Positions 12,213-24,006 of a stretch of 64,000 bases of DNA are shown in pieces (position 1 is the first letter of the stretch; each line of letters opens with the position of its first letter). Source of the stretch: Beta vulgaris subsp. vulgaris (lineage: Eukaryota; Streptophyta; Magnoliopsida; Caryophyllales; Amaranthaceae); contig NC_079205.1 of assembly GCF_026745355.1 (NCBI RefSeq), positions 1,371,283 to 1,435,282 on the forward strand, given 5' to 3'. The position numbers were made by a program, and so were the translations under genes. The notes beneath the pieces were generated by a model. That model was not told the origin of the DNA. It made no database searches and saw nothing but the letters and a program-made list of their open reading frames with translations.

Positions 12213-12456
12213 GGGCCTGTTCTTCCCAGCTTATTTTCAGTTCAGTTTAGTTCAGTTCAGTTCAGATCAGTTCAGATCAGTTCAGATCAGTTCAGTTTAG
12301 TTCAGCTCTTGACAATACTTTTACTCTCACATATCACTATTCATTTCAGTTCAATTCAGTTCAGTTCAATTCAGTTCAGTTCAGATCAGTTCAGTTCAGT
12401 TCAATTCAGTTCAGTTCAGATCAGTCCAGCTGTTTTATGCCGAAGAGAACATGCCC
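12213..12456 (+). mobile_element. TTCAG-array MITE (Tourist-like), copy 1
   Basis: A 244-bp element flanked by TAA (12210-12212 and 12457-12459). Its ends are GGGCCTGTTCTTC and GAAGAGAACATGCCC. Two arrays of the pentamer TTCAG/TTCAA flank a conserved core starting CTCTTGACAATACTTTTAC. The 3-bp TAA/TTA duplication fits PIF/Harbinger. The 80-aa ORF is an artefact of the pentamer. Confidence 0.85.
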
Positions 12457-13544
12457 TAAGTTGCTCGCATACAAGGTCACTCGCCCAGAAGCACAATAAT
12501 TCCCAATCACCCCCCTCTAATCTTGATTTTTTTGCTTCTACCAAGATTTAAACCTTGGTCTCCCATGTGTAAGGTAGGAAGTCATATTATTGAATCCAAA
12601 GGTCCTTATTGCAATATACGATAATGTTGAAACATGTAAAACTAATCCAAATTTACATTCAAATTTCAAATATAATTTACGAATGGTAGTCACAAGGTTT
12701 ATTTTTTGTTGTGATGCATGTCGAGACACCTTTTGTTAACCATTTTAATCTCTTATGCGAAATCACAAAGTTGGCGTTAGAAGTTATATTGCAATTCTTA
12801 TGAAGTTAAAACGACGTGAACCTTTCTTAAAATTAAAACTATTGCAATAATAATTTTGTAGGACTTCAATAATTTTACATGATTAAAATAACTTTATATA
12901 GTATATAGGGTAACTTTTTTGCTTTAACTACTTTTAAGTTAAAGGCCTGTTCGTTATCGTTTTTGTTTTTAGTTTTCAGTTTTTTTAAAAAAACTAAAAA
13001 CCAAAAACTTAAAACCATAAAAAGTGGTTTTCATTTTTCAGTTGTCAGTTTTCAAAACCATCATGTTCCCAAATCGATTCACAAGAATTCTTCCATTTTT
13101 TCCTATTCATATAATATATATTTGTCATTTCATATTCTAAATTTGAATTTAGAGAGAATTTCATATTCTATAATATAGAAATATCTAAAAAAAATTTGAC
13201 TACTTTTTTATTTATTATAGGACATATATCATATGACTTTAAAAATCAAAAACTAAAAAACAGTTTACCACAGTAAAGCTGAACGGAAGTTCTCATATCG
13301 TGTCGATGTTAAGTTATGATAAATCGTGTCTATCTAAAACTTGTTTGAAATACATCTCACGTTCGTTTGCACCCAAAAAATTGACAAAAAAATGTCACAG
13401 AGACCCTACTAAGAAAAGGATTGGGTCTAATTGAACCACCAAGATAATAATATTGACTATTGAGGCAAAACAAGGTAAAATTTAAGCAGTTGGTCTTGTA
13501 AGATAATGCTTATTTTTAGTTTAAAATTAGGCATGGTTCAAGTT
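12457..13544. other. Intergenic, possible MITE remnants
   Basis: Positions 12945-13290 begin GGCCTGTTCGTTATCG and contain inverted TTTTTAGTTTT stretches, so this may be another MITE, but I could not pair its ends convincingly. No gene is seen. Confidence 0.4.
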
Positions 13545-13945
13545 CAATATTAAAAATAGCATATGTTATTTTTTTTAATATAGTGACTAGTTTAATTTTA
13601 TTTAGGGACCAATTTAATTTATTTAAGGACCAGTCTAATTTATTTCGTGACAAGTTTAATATATTCAGTAATGACATTCTCTAACTCATTCAGTGACTAG
13701 CTTAATCCATATAGTGACTAGTTTAATCCGTTCGATATGACTGTCTAATTATTTTTCAAAATTGTCTGTTTTAATTCGAGAATCAACAAAACAAGGAAAG
13801 AAAAGAGAATGGATGACTAGAATAGTGTTGCATTATAGTAAAATAGAATGGACTTATTAGAAAAATTCAATATTAAATTCGTCTAATTTTATATTAAAAT
13901 TAGACTACCTATTCTAATAATTTGTGAAAATTAAGTGGTCTAAGA
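13545..13945 (+). repeat. Dispersed repeat, inverted copy at 21262-21595
   Basis: Degenerate units of about 24 bp (AGTGACTAGTTTAAT...) are followed by ATGGATGACTAGAATAGTGTTG and GTCTAATTTTATATTAAA. The same order of motifs, reverse-complemented, occurs at 21262-21595. Probably a mobile element of unknown class. Confidence 0.6.
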
Positions 13946-14299
13946 GACACAAAAGTCAAGTGTGAACTTGGATAGTATTAGTCAATTTTTACCCCCAATT
14001 TTTACCCCCAATTTTTTGATATCAGTGATTCAGTGCATAGAGATTCCCCAACAGAAAAAAACAACCTTAGCAAAGAAGATTATTTACATACAAAACATTT
14101 GATACCTACCCACCATTTAAGGATGAAATTATTACAAACAACAATTTACAAAGAAAAGCATCAAACCTATAAAGTGGGAACATGGTTTCTTAAAAAAGCA
14201 ATGTCTTGAAATAAAAGATCAGAATATTTGTTGCTGCCCACATCTTCCTAGGTAATGTCCTAAAGCTGATTATCTCCACACCAAAATGGCAGCAGTCTT

Positions 14300-14420
14300 T
14301 TTTCAGCTTAGCTTAACTAGAGGTCTCGAGTTCAAATCTTGATAATGCAGCGACAGTTTAAAGGGCGAATTTTTCCGGGTTTGGAGCGTAACTTGGCTTG
14401 AACCCGGATTAGTCGAAGTC
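14300..14420 (+). mobile_element. SINE-like fragment upstream of TRN1
   Basis: Contains a box-B-like GTCTCGAGTTCAAATC followed by TCCGGGTTTGGAGCG and GAACCCGGATTAG, typical of tRNA-derived SINE bodies. It ends about 40 bp before the TRN1 start codon and so is probably within its 5'UTR or core promoter. No target duplication was found. Confidence 0.5.
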
Positions 14421-14459
14421 GAAAAGGTCAAGATAGTGAGTTTAGTTTGCAAAAAGAGT

Positions 14460-17400
14460 ATGGCATCCAACCAAAACTTGAAGGACCTGCAATGTGTACT
14501 GCAAGAGTTAGAATCAGGAACCATAAACTTGCAAAATATTTCCTTCTTTCTTTCTCATCAAACTTCAGGCTGTTACCAAGAGACAGAATCATCCATCAAC
14601 ATAAACTTTTCAAAAGAGGACAATGCTGTCTTCTGTTACCTCCTTACACAACTCTCAACAATGAAGATAAACAGCACCAGTTCCTTAAGAAACTTGGAGT
14701 TCCATAGAGTTTTATGGGAAGCTGAGTATATGCAGAGCCTGAAATCGTTGCTCGAAAGCAGCTCAGGAATCAAGCAAATCGTGTTTCGAAGAAATGATTT
14801 TAGTTCAGACTGTTTGAAGGAGTTGTCAGAGATTCTGAAAGGAAATGAAAATGTTAAGGAACTCATATTTTGTGAATCAAGTATTGGAACAAGAGGTGCT
14901 GGGATAATAGCTGATACTTTAAAGGTGAATAATACCTTAGAAGAGTTGCAAATTTGGGAAGACTCAATTGGGTTAAGAGGTGCAGAGGAGCTATCTAAGA
15001 TGATTGAAGTTAACACATCTCTGAAACTACTGACAGTATTCGATTACAGCTCGTTGACAGCAACACCGCTAATTTCAGCAGTTTTAGCAAGGAATAGAGA
15101 TATAGAAGTTCACATTTGGAGCTTAGAAAAGCATGAAAAATGCACAAAAATAGTGGAGTTTGTACCAGGAAATAGTACACTCAGAATATACAGGCTTGAC
15201 ATATCAGGAGCTTGCAGAGTTGCCTGTGCTCTCGGGATGAACACGACAGTTAAGGTTCTCGATATGACAGGAGTTAGATTGAAATCAAAATGGGCGAGGG
15301 AGTTTAGATGGGTGTTGGAGCAGAATAAAACTTTAAAAGAGGTGATATTGTCAAGATGTTGTTTGAAAGATAAAGGAGCAGTCTATATATCAGCAGGTCT
15401 ATTTAAGAACAGAAGTTTGGAGATTTTACATATTGATAAAAACTGGTTTAGTGGGGTAGGAGTAGAACATTTGCTTTGTCCATTGAGCAGATTTTCTGCA
15501 CTTCAATACCAAGCAAACACGACATTGAAATCTCTTACATTTGGAGGCGAAAGGATGAGGATAGGGAGGGTTGGTTTGGAAGCGATCCTACAGATGATCA
15601 CGACTAATGAAAGCGTCACTAGGCTCAGGATTCTTGATGATCAGGGACTGAAACCTGGTGACATTGTCAGAATTATCCAGAGTTTGGAGAAAAATGCATC
15701 ATTGAAGTATTTGTCTTTAAAGGGTTGTAAGGGGGTAAAAGGGGAGATGGTTTTACAGGTGATTATCGAAATCTTACAGGTTAATCCTTGGATTGAGGAG
15801 ATTGATCTTGAGAACACACCATTGCATAAGGCCGGAATGGCTGAAGGAATATATCAGAAACTTGGGCAGAATGCAAAGTCTGAACCAGATGTGGATATGT
15901 TCAAGGACATGCCTATGATTACACCGAAGAGCACCAGGGTTTTTATATGTGGCCAAGAATCTGCAGGTAAACCTCTCTGACTTATATATGTGCATGATGT
16001 TTCTTCTGTTTTAACTGATATTAAACTAGAATGTAGTTGCTTTGGAATAGAATAGAGATACTAATATAGCCCAGATTGGTATTAGCCAACTGGTTCCTAG
16101 ACCAGGATTCGATGTTCAGGCCGTCCCAAACAACTTTGTAATATAATTGAATCATATAATTTGGTCATAAATACATTTTGATAATATAATTTGGTCATGA
16201 ATACATTTTGATAATATAATTTGGTCATAAATACATTTTGATAATATAATTTGGTCATGAATACATTTTGATAATATAATTTGGTAATCTTGTGTGCAAA
16301 GGATGGTCAAATGTGAACCTTTTAGTTATGGTTGATCATGAGATAATTAAAACAAATGGATGTTTGTTATGAAATTCAACTCTTGAATTTTGCTGTTGGG
16401 AGGAAAAAGAAGTTGCAGGTCTAATTGCACTTTGTGATGCAGGTAAAACCACACTTTGCAATTCAATGTCTTATAATTTTTCATCAACGAAACTACCCTA
16501 TGCAAACCAAGTCCGGACATTGGTAAACCCAGTTGAGCAAGCAATTAAATCATCAGAAGGGATGAAAATCACAAGTTTCAAAGATGAAGACACAAAGATT
16601 TCCATATGGAATCTGGCTGGTCAGCAAGGACTCTATTCTTTGCATGACTTCATGTTCCCTGGCCATGGAAGTGCATCATTTTTCCTAGTCGTAATAAGTT
16701 TGTCCAGAAACACGAACAACAAAGAGACTAAAAACCCAGCTGAGATTGAAGAAGACTTAAAATATTGGCTCAGGTTCATAGTCTCTAACTCAAAAAGAGC
16801 AGTCCAACAATGCATGCTACCAAATGTGACCATAGTCCTAACACACTTTGATAAGTTCACTCAACCCTCTCAGAACTTTCAGGCTATTGTCAACTCGATC
16901 CAAGGATTGAGAGACAATTTTCAAGGGTATATCGAGTTTTATCCTACTGTGTTTACAGTTGATGCGAGATCATCAACATCTGTTAGTAAACTCGCTCAAC
17001 ATATAAGGAACACGAGCAAGATGATCCTACAAAGGGTTCCTCGAGTCTATGAGCTATGTAATGACTTAATCGAGATACTATTGGACTGGAGGAAAGACAA
17101 TGACAAGCCTGTTATGAGTTGGAAAGAATTCAGTGCACTTTGCCAAGTTAAGGTTCCGCCTTTAAGTGTTCGGTCCAGGTTTGAGAACAGAGACAAAACG
17201 GAAATGAGAAGGCGAGTAGTTGCTGGCTGCCTTCATCAAATAGGAGAAGTTATTTACTTTGGTGATCCTGGTTTTTTTGTACTAGATTGTGAATGGTTTT
17301 GCCAAGAAGTTCTAGGACAATTAGTCAGATTAAATGTTCGAAAGCAAGGTTCGAAAAATGGATTCATTAGTAGGCAAGAGTTAGGAAAAATACTGAAAGG

Positions 17401-19241
17401 GAGTTTTCAGAGTCAGATTCCAAGGATGGGTTCTAAGATTTTTGACAATTTGGAGGTTGGTGATCTTGTGAAGGTGATGCTGAAAGTTGAACTTTGTTAT
17501 GAACAAGACCCAAATGATCCAAACTCTGCTGTATTCGTCCCTTCATTTCTTGAAGAGGGGAGACAAAAACCACAAAGATGGCAGTTCAGTTCATCTGATT
17601 GTGTGTACGCAGGACGACATCTTGAATGCGATGATTCAAGCCACACATTTCTAACTCCGGGCTTCTTTCCTCAACTACAGGCAAGATTCATTCTTCCATT
17701 GATATTGCTGTATAATAAAGCATGTTGACACTCCATTATGAACCAAAAACATCGAAATTTTTCATAATAAATTTGCATTAACCTATGTCTGATAGCTGGC
17801 CGAGTCTGAACAACATAGATTTTACTACTTTGAGCAATGACGACAAATGACAACTCTATTTTTTGCAACGCAGGTACACCTCCAGAATAAAATCATGGCA
17901 CTGAAGGACCAGCATGGAGCAACTTACAGCTTGGAAAACTCTCTCATTTCGATCAACATCAATGGCATCGATGTAAGAGTTGAGCTTGGAGGAAAGTTAA
18001 GCCATTACATCGACATCCTGGCGTGCTCTACCAAGAATCTAACAGAAACACTTCGACTCATCCACCAGCTCATAATCCCAGCAATTCATGGCCTATGCCA
18101 AGGAGTTCTATTGATCGAGAACATCATCAGACCTGAATGTGTGAAAACTTTAACACCTCCAAGATATAGAAAAACACAGTTTCTTGCACTACAGAAACTG
18201 AAAGAAGCACTTCTCACTGTCCCAGCAGATGGAATGTATGATTACCAGCATACCTGGAGTGCCGTATCTGATGCAGGAAAGCCCATCATAAGAGCAGGCT
18301 TTGATTTTGCTAGGGACCTCTTATCAGACGATGATTTTCGAGAGGTGCTTGATAGAAGATATCATGATCTTTACAACCTTGCAAATGAACTTGAGATACC
18401 ACCAGAAAATGATCTTCAAAGTGTATCAGAAAATAACGCAATAGTTGATCCATCATTCAGTGGGATAGCTAAAGGAGTGGAGCAAGTTTTACAGAGGCTA
18501 AAGATCATTGAACAGGAGATTAGAGATTTGAAGCAAGAGATCCAAGGGTTGAGATACTACGAGCACAGGCTTCTGCTTGAACTTCATCGCAAAGTTGATC
18601 ATCTAGTCAACTATAATGTTCAAATTGAAGAAAGGAAAGTGCCTAATATGTTCTTCTTTGTCAGAACAGAAAACTACTCCAGAAGACTTGTAACCACTAT
18701 TGTTTCAGGAATGACTGCCATGAGACTCCACATGTTGTGTGAGTTTAGGAGAGAAATGCACGTGGTAGAAGATCAAATGGGGTGTGAAATTATGCAAGTT
18801 GATAACCTGGCAGTTAAATGCTTAGCACCCTACATGACAAAGTTTATGACATTGTTAACATTCGCGCTAAAAATAGGTGCACATTTGGCTACAGGAATGG
18901 GAGCAATGATACCTGATTTGGGCCGAGAAGCTTCCCATCTGCTCAATTCTTCGCTTCTGACAGGGGCAGCTGGTGCAGCTGGAGCAGCAGCTTTCGGAGC
19001 AATGGCAGTAGGGAGTAGCAGTAGGATGAGACAGAGATCACGAGATATTCAGCAGGATCAGAGAGCTGCACAACAGTGGGTTCTGGATTTCTTGAGGGAC
19101 CGAGAGTGTTCAACTGGAAGAGATATCGCGGAGAAGTTTGGACTGTGGAGAGTTAAGTATAGAGATACAGGCCAGGTTGCATGGATTTGTAGGAGACACA
19201 TGAGTTTAAGGAACAATGAAATAATTGAAGTCCCCCTTTAA
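14460..19241 (+). CDS. TRN1: TORNADO1: LRR-Roc-COR protein
   Basis: Exons 14460-15966, 16443-17680 and 17874-19241 join in frame to 1370 aa, close to the Arabidopsis protein (about 1380). It starts MASNQNLKDL, the N-terminus I recall for TRN1; no ATG precedes it in frame. Residues about 90-480 are leucine-rich repeats. The Roc GTPase P-loop GQESAGKT (498-505) is split by intron 1. The switch-II-like NLAGQ (559) has N in place of the usual D, and the base motif is THFD (636-639). A COR-like region follows, and near 1285 is a small-residue stretch GAAGAAGAAAFGAMAVG. TRN1 acts in auxin-dependent leaf and root patterning with the tetraspanin TRN2 (known for the family). Intron 2 reads CAG|GCAAGA...CAG, a GC-AG intron. 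Intron 1 carries a 30-bp minisatellite. All domains look intact. Confidence 0.96.
16151..16285. repeat. Minisatellite, 30 bp x 4.5, in TRN1 intron 1
   Basis: Units with ATAATTTGGTCAT(A/G)AATAC repeat exactly every 30 bp at 16151, 16181, 16211 and 16241, with a partial unit at 16271. A and G alternate at one site, so the array grew as 60-bp pairs. Confidence 0.95.
17681..17873 (+). other. GC-AG intron 2 of TRN1
   Basis: The donor is CAG|GCAAGA and the acceptor is ACGCAG|GTA. Only this junction joins the PQLQ end of exon 2 to VHLQNK in frame, and no GT donor nearby keeps the frame. CAG|GCAAG is the strong context known for GC donors. Confidence 0.85.
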
Positions 19242-20015
19242 AACTTGCTGTTTTGAAACAAATTACTATTCTAGATTGCTTCTATTTTGATGAAATGTCT
19301 TGTTTTTATGTCCTGTAGAAGCCACCAATCTTCATAATCTGTTATGATCTCTTCTGGTTGGAGTGCTTTCAGATTTCAATCATTGTTGAATAATGCAATA
19401 TGTCATGAAGACGCAATACACACACGTCACTGAGACATATAAGCAAAGACTAGATACAGAAAGAACTTAACATTACAGATTTACAATGAGTAGGAACTTA
19501 TGCCTCTGCACTATATTCTGAAGCACTATCTAAAAACCATCATGTGAACTTGACACCACCAACAAGAGGAGCAAACCCTTTTGGGTCCCCCCTTGCCCAC
19601 CTAAATACTTTAGAAGGTTGCCATGATCTAGGAGCATTCATTCGTCATATCATCCTATGTTAGTTGCACTCTGGTACTTGTGTAGGACACGATCCTTACT
19701 CTGGTACTTGTGTAGGACACGATCCTTGTTTAAGTGTCAGACTCGGTTATGTTATGAAAAAAACTGCAAGGTTACAGCCCCAAATGAAGGGTCCAAGTGT
19801 CATATTTATGTTGGAGTGTAAGTGAAGAGTTTGAGTAACTCGGGTATTATTTATACTTTATAGCATAGGGTTCAAAAGTGAACCTAAAATCTCTACTTGG
19901 ATCTGAATAACATATACATAGTCATGTTAAATGATCTGAAACATTTGTGACCATTGGTAATGCCTATGACTAATACAGAGAATGGTTCTGTTGTTCATAC
20001 TCCATAAATCCTGAA
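19242..20015. other. TRN1 3'UTR and spacer
   Basis: Probably 3'UTR for the first 150-250 bases. An exact 30-bp tandem duplication (ACTCTGGTACTTGTG start) is at 19668-19727. No further gene is seen. Confidence 0.5.
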
Positions 20016-20137
20016 CAGTGTTACCTAATTCGCCTTTTGAATTCGCCAATTCGCCCAAATTGAGCCAAAAATGAACCAAAACCGACCATAATTCACTTTT
20101 CTCAATTCGCGATTCGCGGGGGAATTAGGAAACACTG
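20016..20137. mobile_element. Short hAT-like MITE with TTCGCC phrases
   Basis: The ends are CAGTGTTACCTAATTC and GGAATTAGGAAACACTG, inverted over about 17 bp. Inside are repeated AATTCGC phrases. The flanks ATCCTGAA and ATCTGAAT only partly match, so the 8-bp duplication is doubtful. Confidence 0.6.
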
Positions 20138-21261
20138 ATCTGAATGATCATTAAGTCAAAGTAACAACAGTTGCTAGTCCTAATCTACTACTACTATTAA
20201 CTAACAAGTTCTATTATGATTTTCAAGCATTTTTGCAAACCATGTCAACTTCTTAAATAAAGTTCCACAAGACCACAACCCAATTTTAACATGCACTAAT
20301 GGTTCAATTATGCCTAGACAAAGTACACTGACTTAACAATTTTCATTTCCCAAGAAAAACGAAAGAAAAAGGTAAAGAGTAGCTAATTTGATGATGTCTC
20401 AAATGACCTGATGTCACCATTTCCCATAATAGCAATTCAATATGGAAAAAAAAACTTGGTTCATGGCCATCACACAGTAGTTAGATTACCCACTCTCTAA
20501 TAGACGTTAACGGATAATTGTACAATATTGTATAATTGTATTAGAGGTGGGTAATCTACCTAATAAGTAGATGTAGCAATCTCCGATTAATATTACTTGT
20601 TAAGTACTCAGCTTCCTCCGACCTATTTGTTCTTCTTCTATAGATTCTTTTTGAGAGCGAAAGAAAAATCAAAGTAGGAAGAACAAATAATAATAAGGAG
20701 AGTATTAATATATTAAGTAATAACAATGCAAATTTTTGATGACTTGTATAAATATTAGTACTAATCAAAGGTGGAGCCACACTGGGAGCAAAGTAGTCCA
20801 CTAACCCCACTTGGCCCACAATAAAAATTGTTTTGTAAATGGAAAAGTTAAGTCACATTTAAGTATTTAACACCATACATATAAAGTTATTCATATTAAA
20901 TAACAACCCTTGTGAACATAGGGACCTCATACCCATAGTATGGATCCTTTATAAGGTTAAGGTGGCTTAAGAGAAAGAAGAAGACATAACATATCTTAGA
21001 GGGTAAACTAATGAGAAAGAAATCCCAAAATACCCTTCTTTTGGTTTGGAAACTTCCCAAAAACACCCTTAATAGCCCATGCCATAACAAATGTCAACTA
21101 ATTTAGCTATTTTCGAAAGTGTAATATCTAAAAGCGAATCTTGTCTACATCACTGTTACAGCCTTCATGTACACACAAAAAAATAATCCAGGAGAAAACC
21201 AAAGTTAACCCCTCAAAAACAGATCAAATATTCACTCTTGCAAATCTATGTATCAGCTCAC
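20138..21261. other. Intergenic, no gene seen
   Basis: AT-rich. The short ORFs at 20556-20819 and 20896-21090 (minus) lack homology cues and have intergenic composition. Confidence 0.5.
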
Positions 21262-21595
21262 ACAAATTATTAGAATAGACGGTCTACTTTTAACAGAAAA
21301 TTAGACTAATTTAAAACTGGATTTTTCTAACAAGTTCATTCCATTTCACTCTAACCCAACACTATCCTAGTCATCCCTTCTTTTCTCCTTCTTTTTTTTT
21401 TCTTGATTATCGAACTAAAACAGATAATTTCAAAAAAAACACTTTGATAGTTTTACCAAACGTATTAAACTAGTCACCGAAAGGATTAAAGAATATCATT
21501 ACTCAATAAATCAAACTGGTCACAAAATATTAACCTGATCCCTAAATATATTTAACTAATCACTATATTAAAACAGTTGGCATGTTGTCATGTTC
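21262..21595 (-). repeat. Inverted copy of the 13545-13945 repeat
   Basis: Reading the minus strand gives the same motif order: TAGTGATTAGTTAAA units, ATGACTAGGATAGTGTTG, then AGACCGTCTATTC. The pair brackets TRN1. Confidence 0.6.
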
Positions 21596-22693
21596 TACTC
21601 GTAATATTAGGTTTGGACCGTCTCTTACAAAACCAACTGAAATTTAGATTCTATAAGCTGATACTTTTAAGGGCTCAAAAAAGAGGGGCCCTTTCTACAA
21701 TGCCTTGGTAACTCAGAGGATAATGCGTTCCTCATCCTTGAGCTGTGTGACTATTTTAAGAGAAATGCATGATCATTACATACACACTTTACCCCATTAT
21801 ACAATACTCTTTATTAATCAGTCCAATATGTAAGGCTGCTTTAAAGCAGCAATTGTGATCATCAAAGCACAGATAAAAGTAGAAATAAGGGACAATTTTG
21901 TATGCAAGTGGAGTAAACTTTTTGGGAAAAAAAAAGTGGCTTAAACTACATTTGTTTCTCTCAAGTACTTTCTTTTTTCTTCCTTTCTTTAGCCTCCATT
22001 ATGAAGCTTAGCACTAAAGAAGTTAAGGGAAATTGATACTATCAGAAATACCCATAATGAATCTTTTACATACTACTTCCTAGGACCACCTTACATGAAT
22101 ATTGTGGAATCAACATAATTGCATACACGAGCATACATACACTGTATTTGCATGTCATAATAATTGCAAAGTAGAAACTTGTAAACTGAAGGATAGAAAA
22201 CAAGAAGCTAAAGGCACAAAGGTAAAAATGAACTCATTTTCGACCATATAATCGCTTTTTTGCCTTCGTCAACAGAGAGGGTTCGATTGTTTCGACACAA
22301 TTGGGTTAGGAGTAAGTTACTCGGAATATCAGGTCCGTGTTCAAGTATATAAGTCCCCGCTATATATCATAAAAGTTCCTTAGTTTTCAATAATGGCACT
22401 TGAGGACGAGGTGAATAAAGAGTTCGAGTAACATAGATTAGGAGCATACAGGTATGACAGAAGAAACTTGTTCATTTAATGACAGGAAATGTAACAGAAC
22501 AAAGTTTGCACCTAGTACAGCCATTGCTCAATATCTCCTACCATCATCTAAGACATCTTGACATACAAAGGTAAAAGACTAGAAGCACAAATTACATCAC
22601 AACATACATTAGTAATTGCTAAATATTGGCTTTTGATTCTAAAATCTAAAAGTCACCTGTTTTAGCTTTCTACCATGACCATAAAAAAGCATA
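21596..22693. other. Spacer and 3'UTR of the C2 gene
   Basis: The last 200-250 bases are probably the 3'UTR of the minus-strand C2 gene. A tRNA-like TGGTAACTCAGAGG string at 21702 lacks a T arm. No gene is seen. Confidence 0.45.
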
Positions 22694-23983
22694 TTAGAAG
22701 AAAGCCCTACTCCCATAGAAGACCCGCGATCCAGTACTCTTTGGTGTTTCCAACTTCTGATCAGAACTCGATGAATTCCCTGATTTGGTTGGTTGAGACT
22801 CAAGATCCATTGGAAGCTTCATTTTCGCCAAGGATTCGGTAAACTGCTGCATGCTCTTCATGTACATATCCACAATGTCCTGCTGCACCATCTTCTCTTC
22901 TGGCTCAACATTGACAGTAACAAGTGGGGTTATAATGGTATTTTTCGATGGTTTATGAGCTTCGGTAGAATTGCTTTCACCAGCTCCCTCGTCGTTCTTC
23001 TGGTCCTTTAGGGGGGAAACGTGCTCATGGCTCGGAGATTTTGAAGTGACTGGAGCCTCAGAAGATTGAGAGCTTGTAGGGAGACAAACTGATGGAGATC
23101 CATTGGTGGAAACACTGCTAGGAGGGGAATCAGCATTAGGGATTGGCTTGGAGTCTTCACTGTTTGCCGAGAAGCTCTCCACAATACGAACACCAAGCTC
23201 GTGACTCTCGGTGTCAGATGAAATCAAACTCTCAGTAGTTTGAGAATCTAAGCTCATACCAAAGTACTCAGATACCATCATTTGGTTTTCATTCACGATA
23301 TTTGGGTCGGGAAACTCGATATTGTCAAAAGCACAAGGAACAGACTCCACAGATTCTGATTTCTGAACTGCATTTTCGGTTTCCATGGGTTGTTTAGGAA
23401 TTTCCATGACTTCAGGGGAAGCTCCAGAGTATGAGAGAGACAATTGGACAAATCCAGATGGAGAATGAAAGAGATCAGTCGACGAAAGAGTGAATTCTCT
23501 TTCTAACTTCCCATTCTTGAGAAGGATTTCTGACAATGGAACAAGAGTGAACCCAAGAAGCTGGTCTTCAAGGTAGTTTCTGACACGACTAAGCATCCAA
23601 ATCTCACATTTTAAGGAACACTCAATGGTCCTGACATTCAGCTGAAGGCTTTGATTGAAGACGGGATTCCTCCCACCGCCATTAATGGTTTGCGTGGATA
23701 CAGCAGTTTCAGGATCGCTTGTCAGGCAAAGCTTGGCATAAACATCTTGCTTGTGGTATATACAGATGTTCTGTATGTCCCTTGCCTGATGTACATACAC
23801 ATCAATGGCACCAATAAAATCTTCTGGGTTATTATCACTAATCTTCACCCCATTCTTATCAGTTCCATTAGACATGTGAGTGGGAGATCCCCGGACCAAT
23901 ATTTCGGATCTCTGTTTCTCTGGCTCAGCACCACTTACAGTCAGGTTCTTGAATGGTGACACAACAGATTGCGGTGAGTCCAT
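22694..23983 (-). CDS. C2-domain (CaLB-type) protein
   Basis: A single coding exon of 429 aa starts at the ATG at 23983 (MDSPQSVVSP). Residues about 56-185 form a C2 domain: FIGAIDVYVHQARDI, then KQDVYAKL, NPVFNQSLQL, and QLLGFTLVPLSEIL. C2 domains of this type bind membrane lipids, some with Ca2+; I can see only a few of the usual acidic ligands, so Ca2+ dependence is uncertain. The rest is Ser/Pro/Glu-rich and probably disordered, with a conserved-looking patch near the C-terminus (VDMYMKSMQQFTESLAKMKLP). No signal peptide or membrane segment is seen. A 5'UTR intron is likely: acceptor TTTTCCAG just upstream and donor GAG|GTATGT near 24956. By order it matches Arabidopsis At5g55530. The function is not established. 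Confidence 0.9.
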   Translation of the reverse strand: MDSPQSVVSPFKNLTVSGAEPEKQRSEILVRGSPTHMSNGTDKNGVKISDNNPEDFIGAIDVYVHQARDIQNICIYHKQDVYAKLCLTSDPETAVSTQTINGGGRNPVFNQSLQLNVRTIECSLKCEIWMLSRVRNYLEDQLLGFTLVPLSEILLKNGKLEREFTLSSTDLFHSPSGFVQLSLSYSGASPEVMEIPKQPMETENAVQKSESVESVPCAFDNIEFPDPNIVNENQMMVSEYFGMSLDSQTTESLISSDTESHELGVRIVESFSANSEDSKPIPNADSPPSSVSTNGSPSVCLPTSSQSSEAPVTSKSPSHEHVSPLKDQKNDEGAGESNSTEAHKPSKNTIITPLVTVNVEPEEKMVQQDIVDMYMKSMQQFTESLAKMKLPMDLESQPTKSGNSSSSDQKLETPKSTGSRVFYGSRAFF

Positions 23984-24006
23984 TATACAATACAAGTATT
24001 ATAAAC

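Noticed and set aside
21695..21770. Possible tRNA (TGGTAACTCAGAGGATAATGC)
   Set aside because: There is a D-arm-like string but no T arm with GGTTCRANNCC, no acceptor pairing and no terminator.
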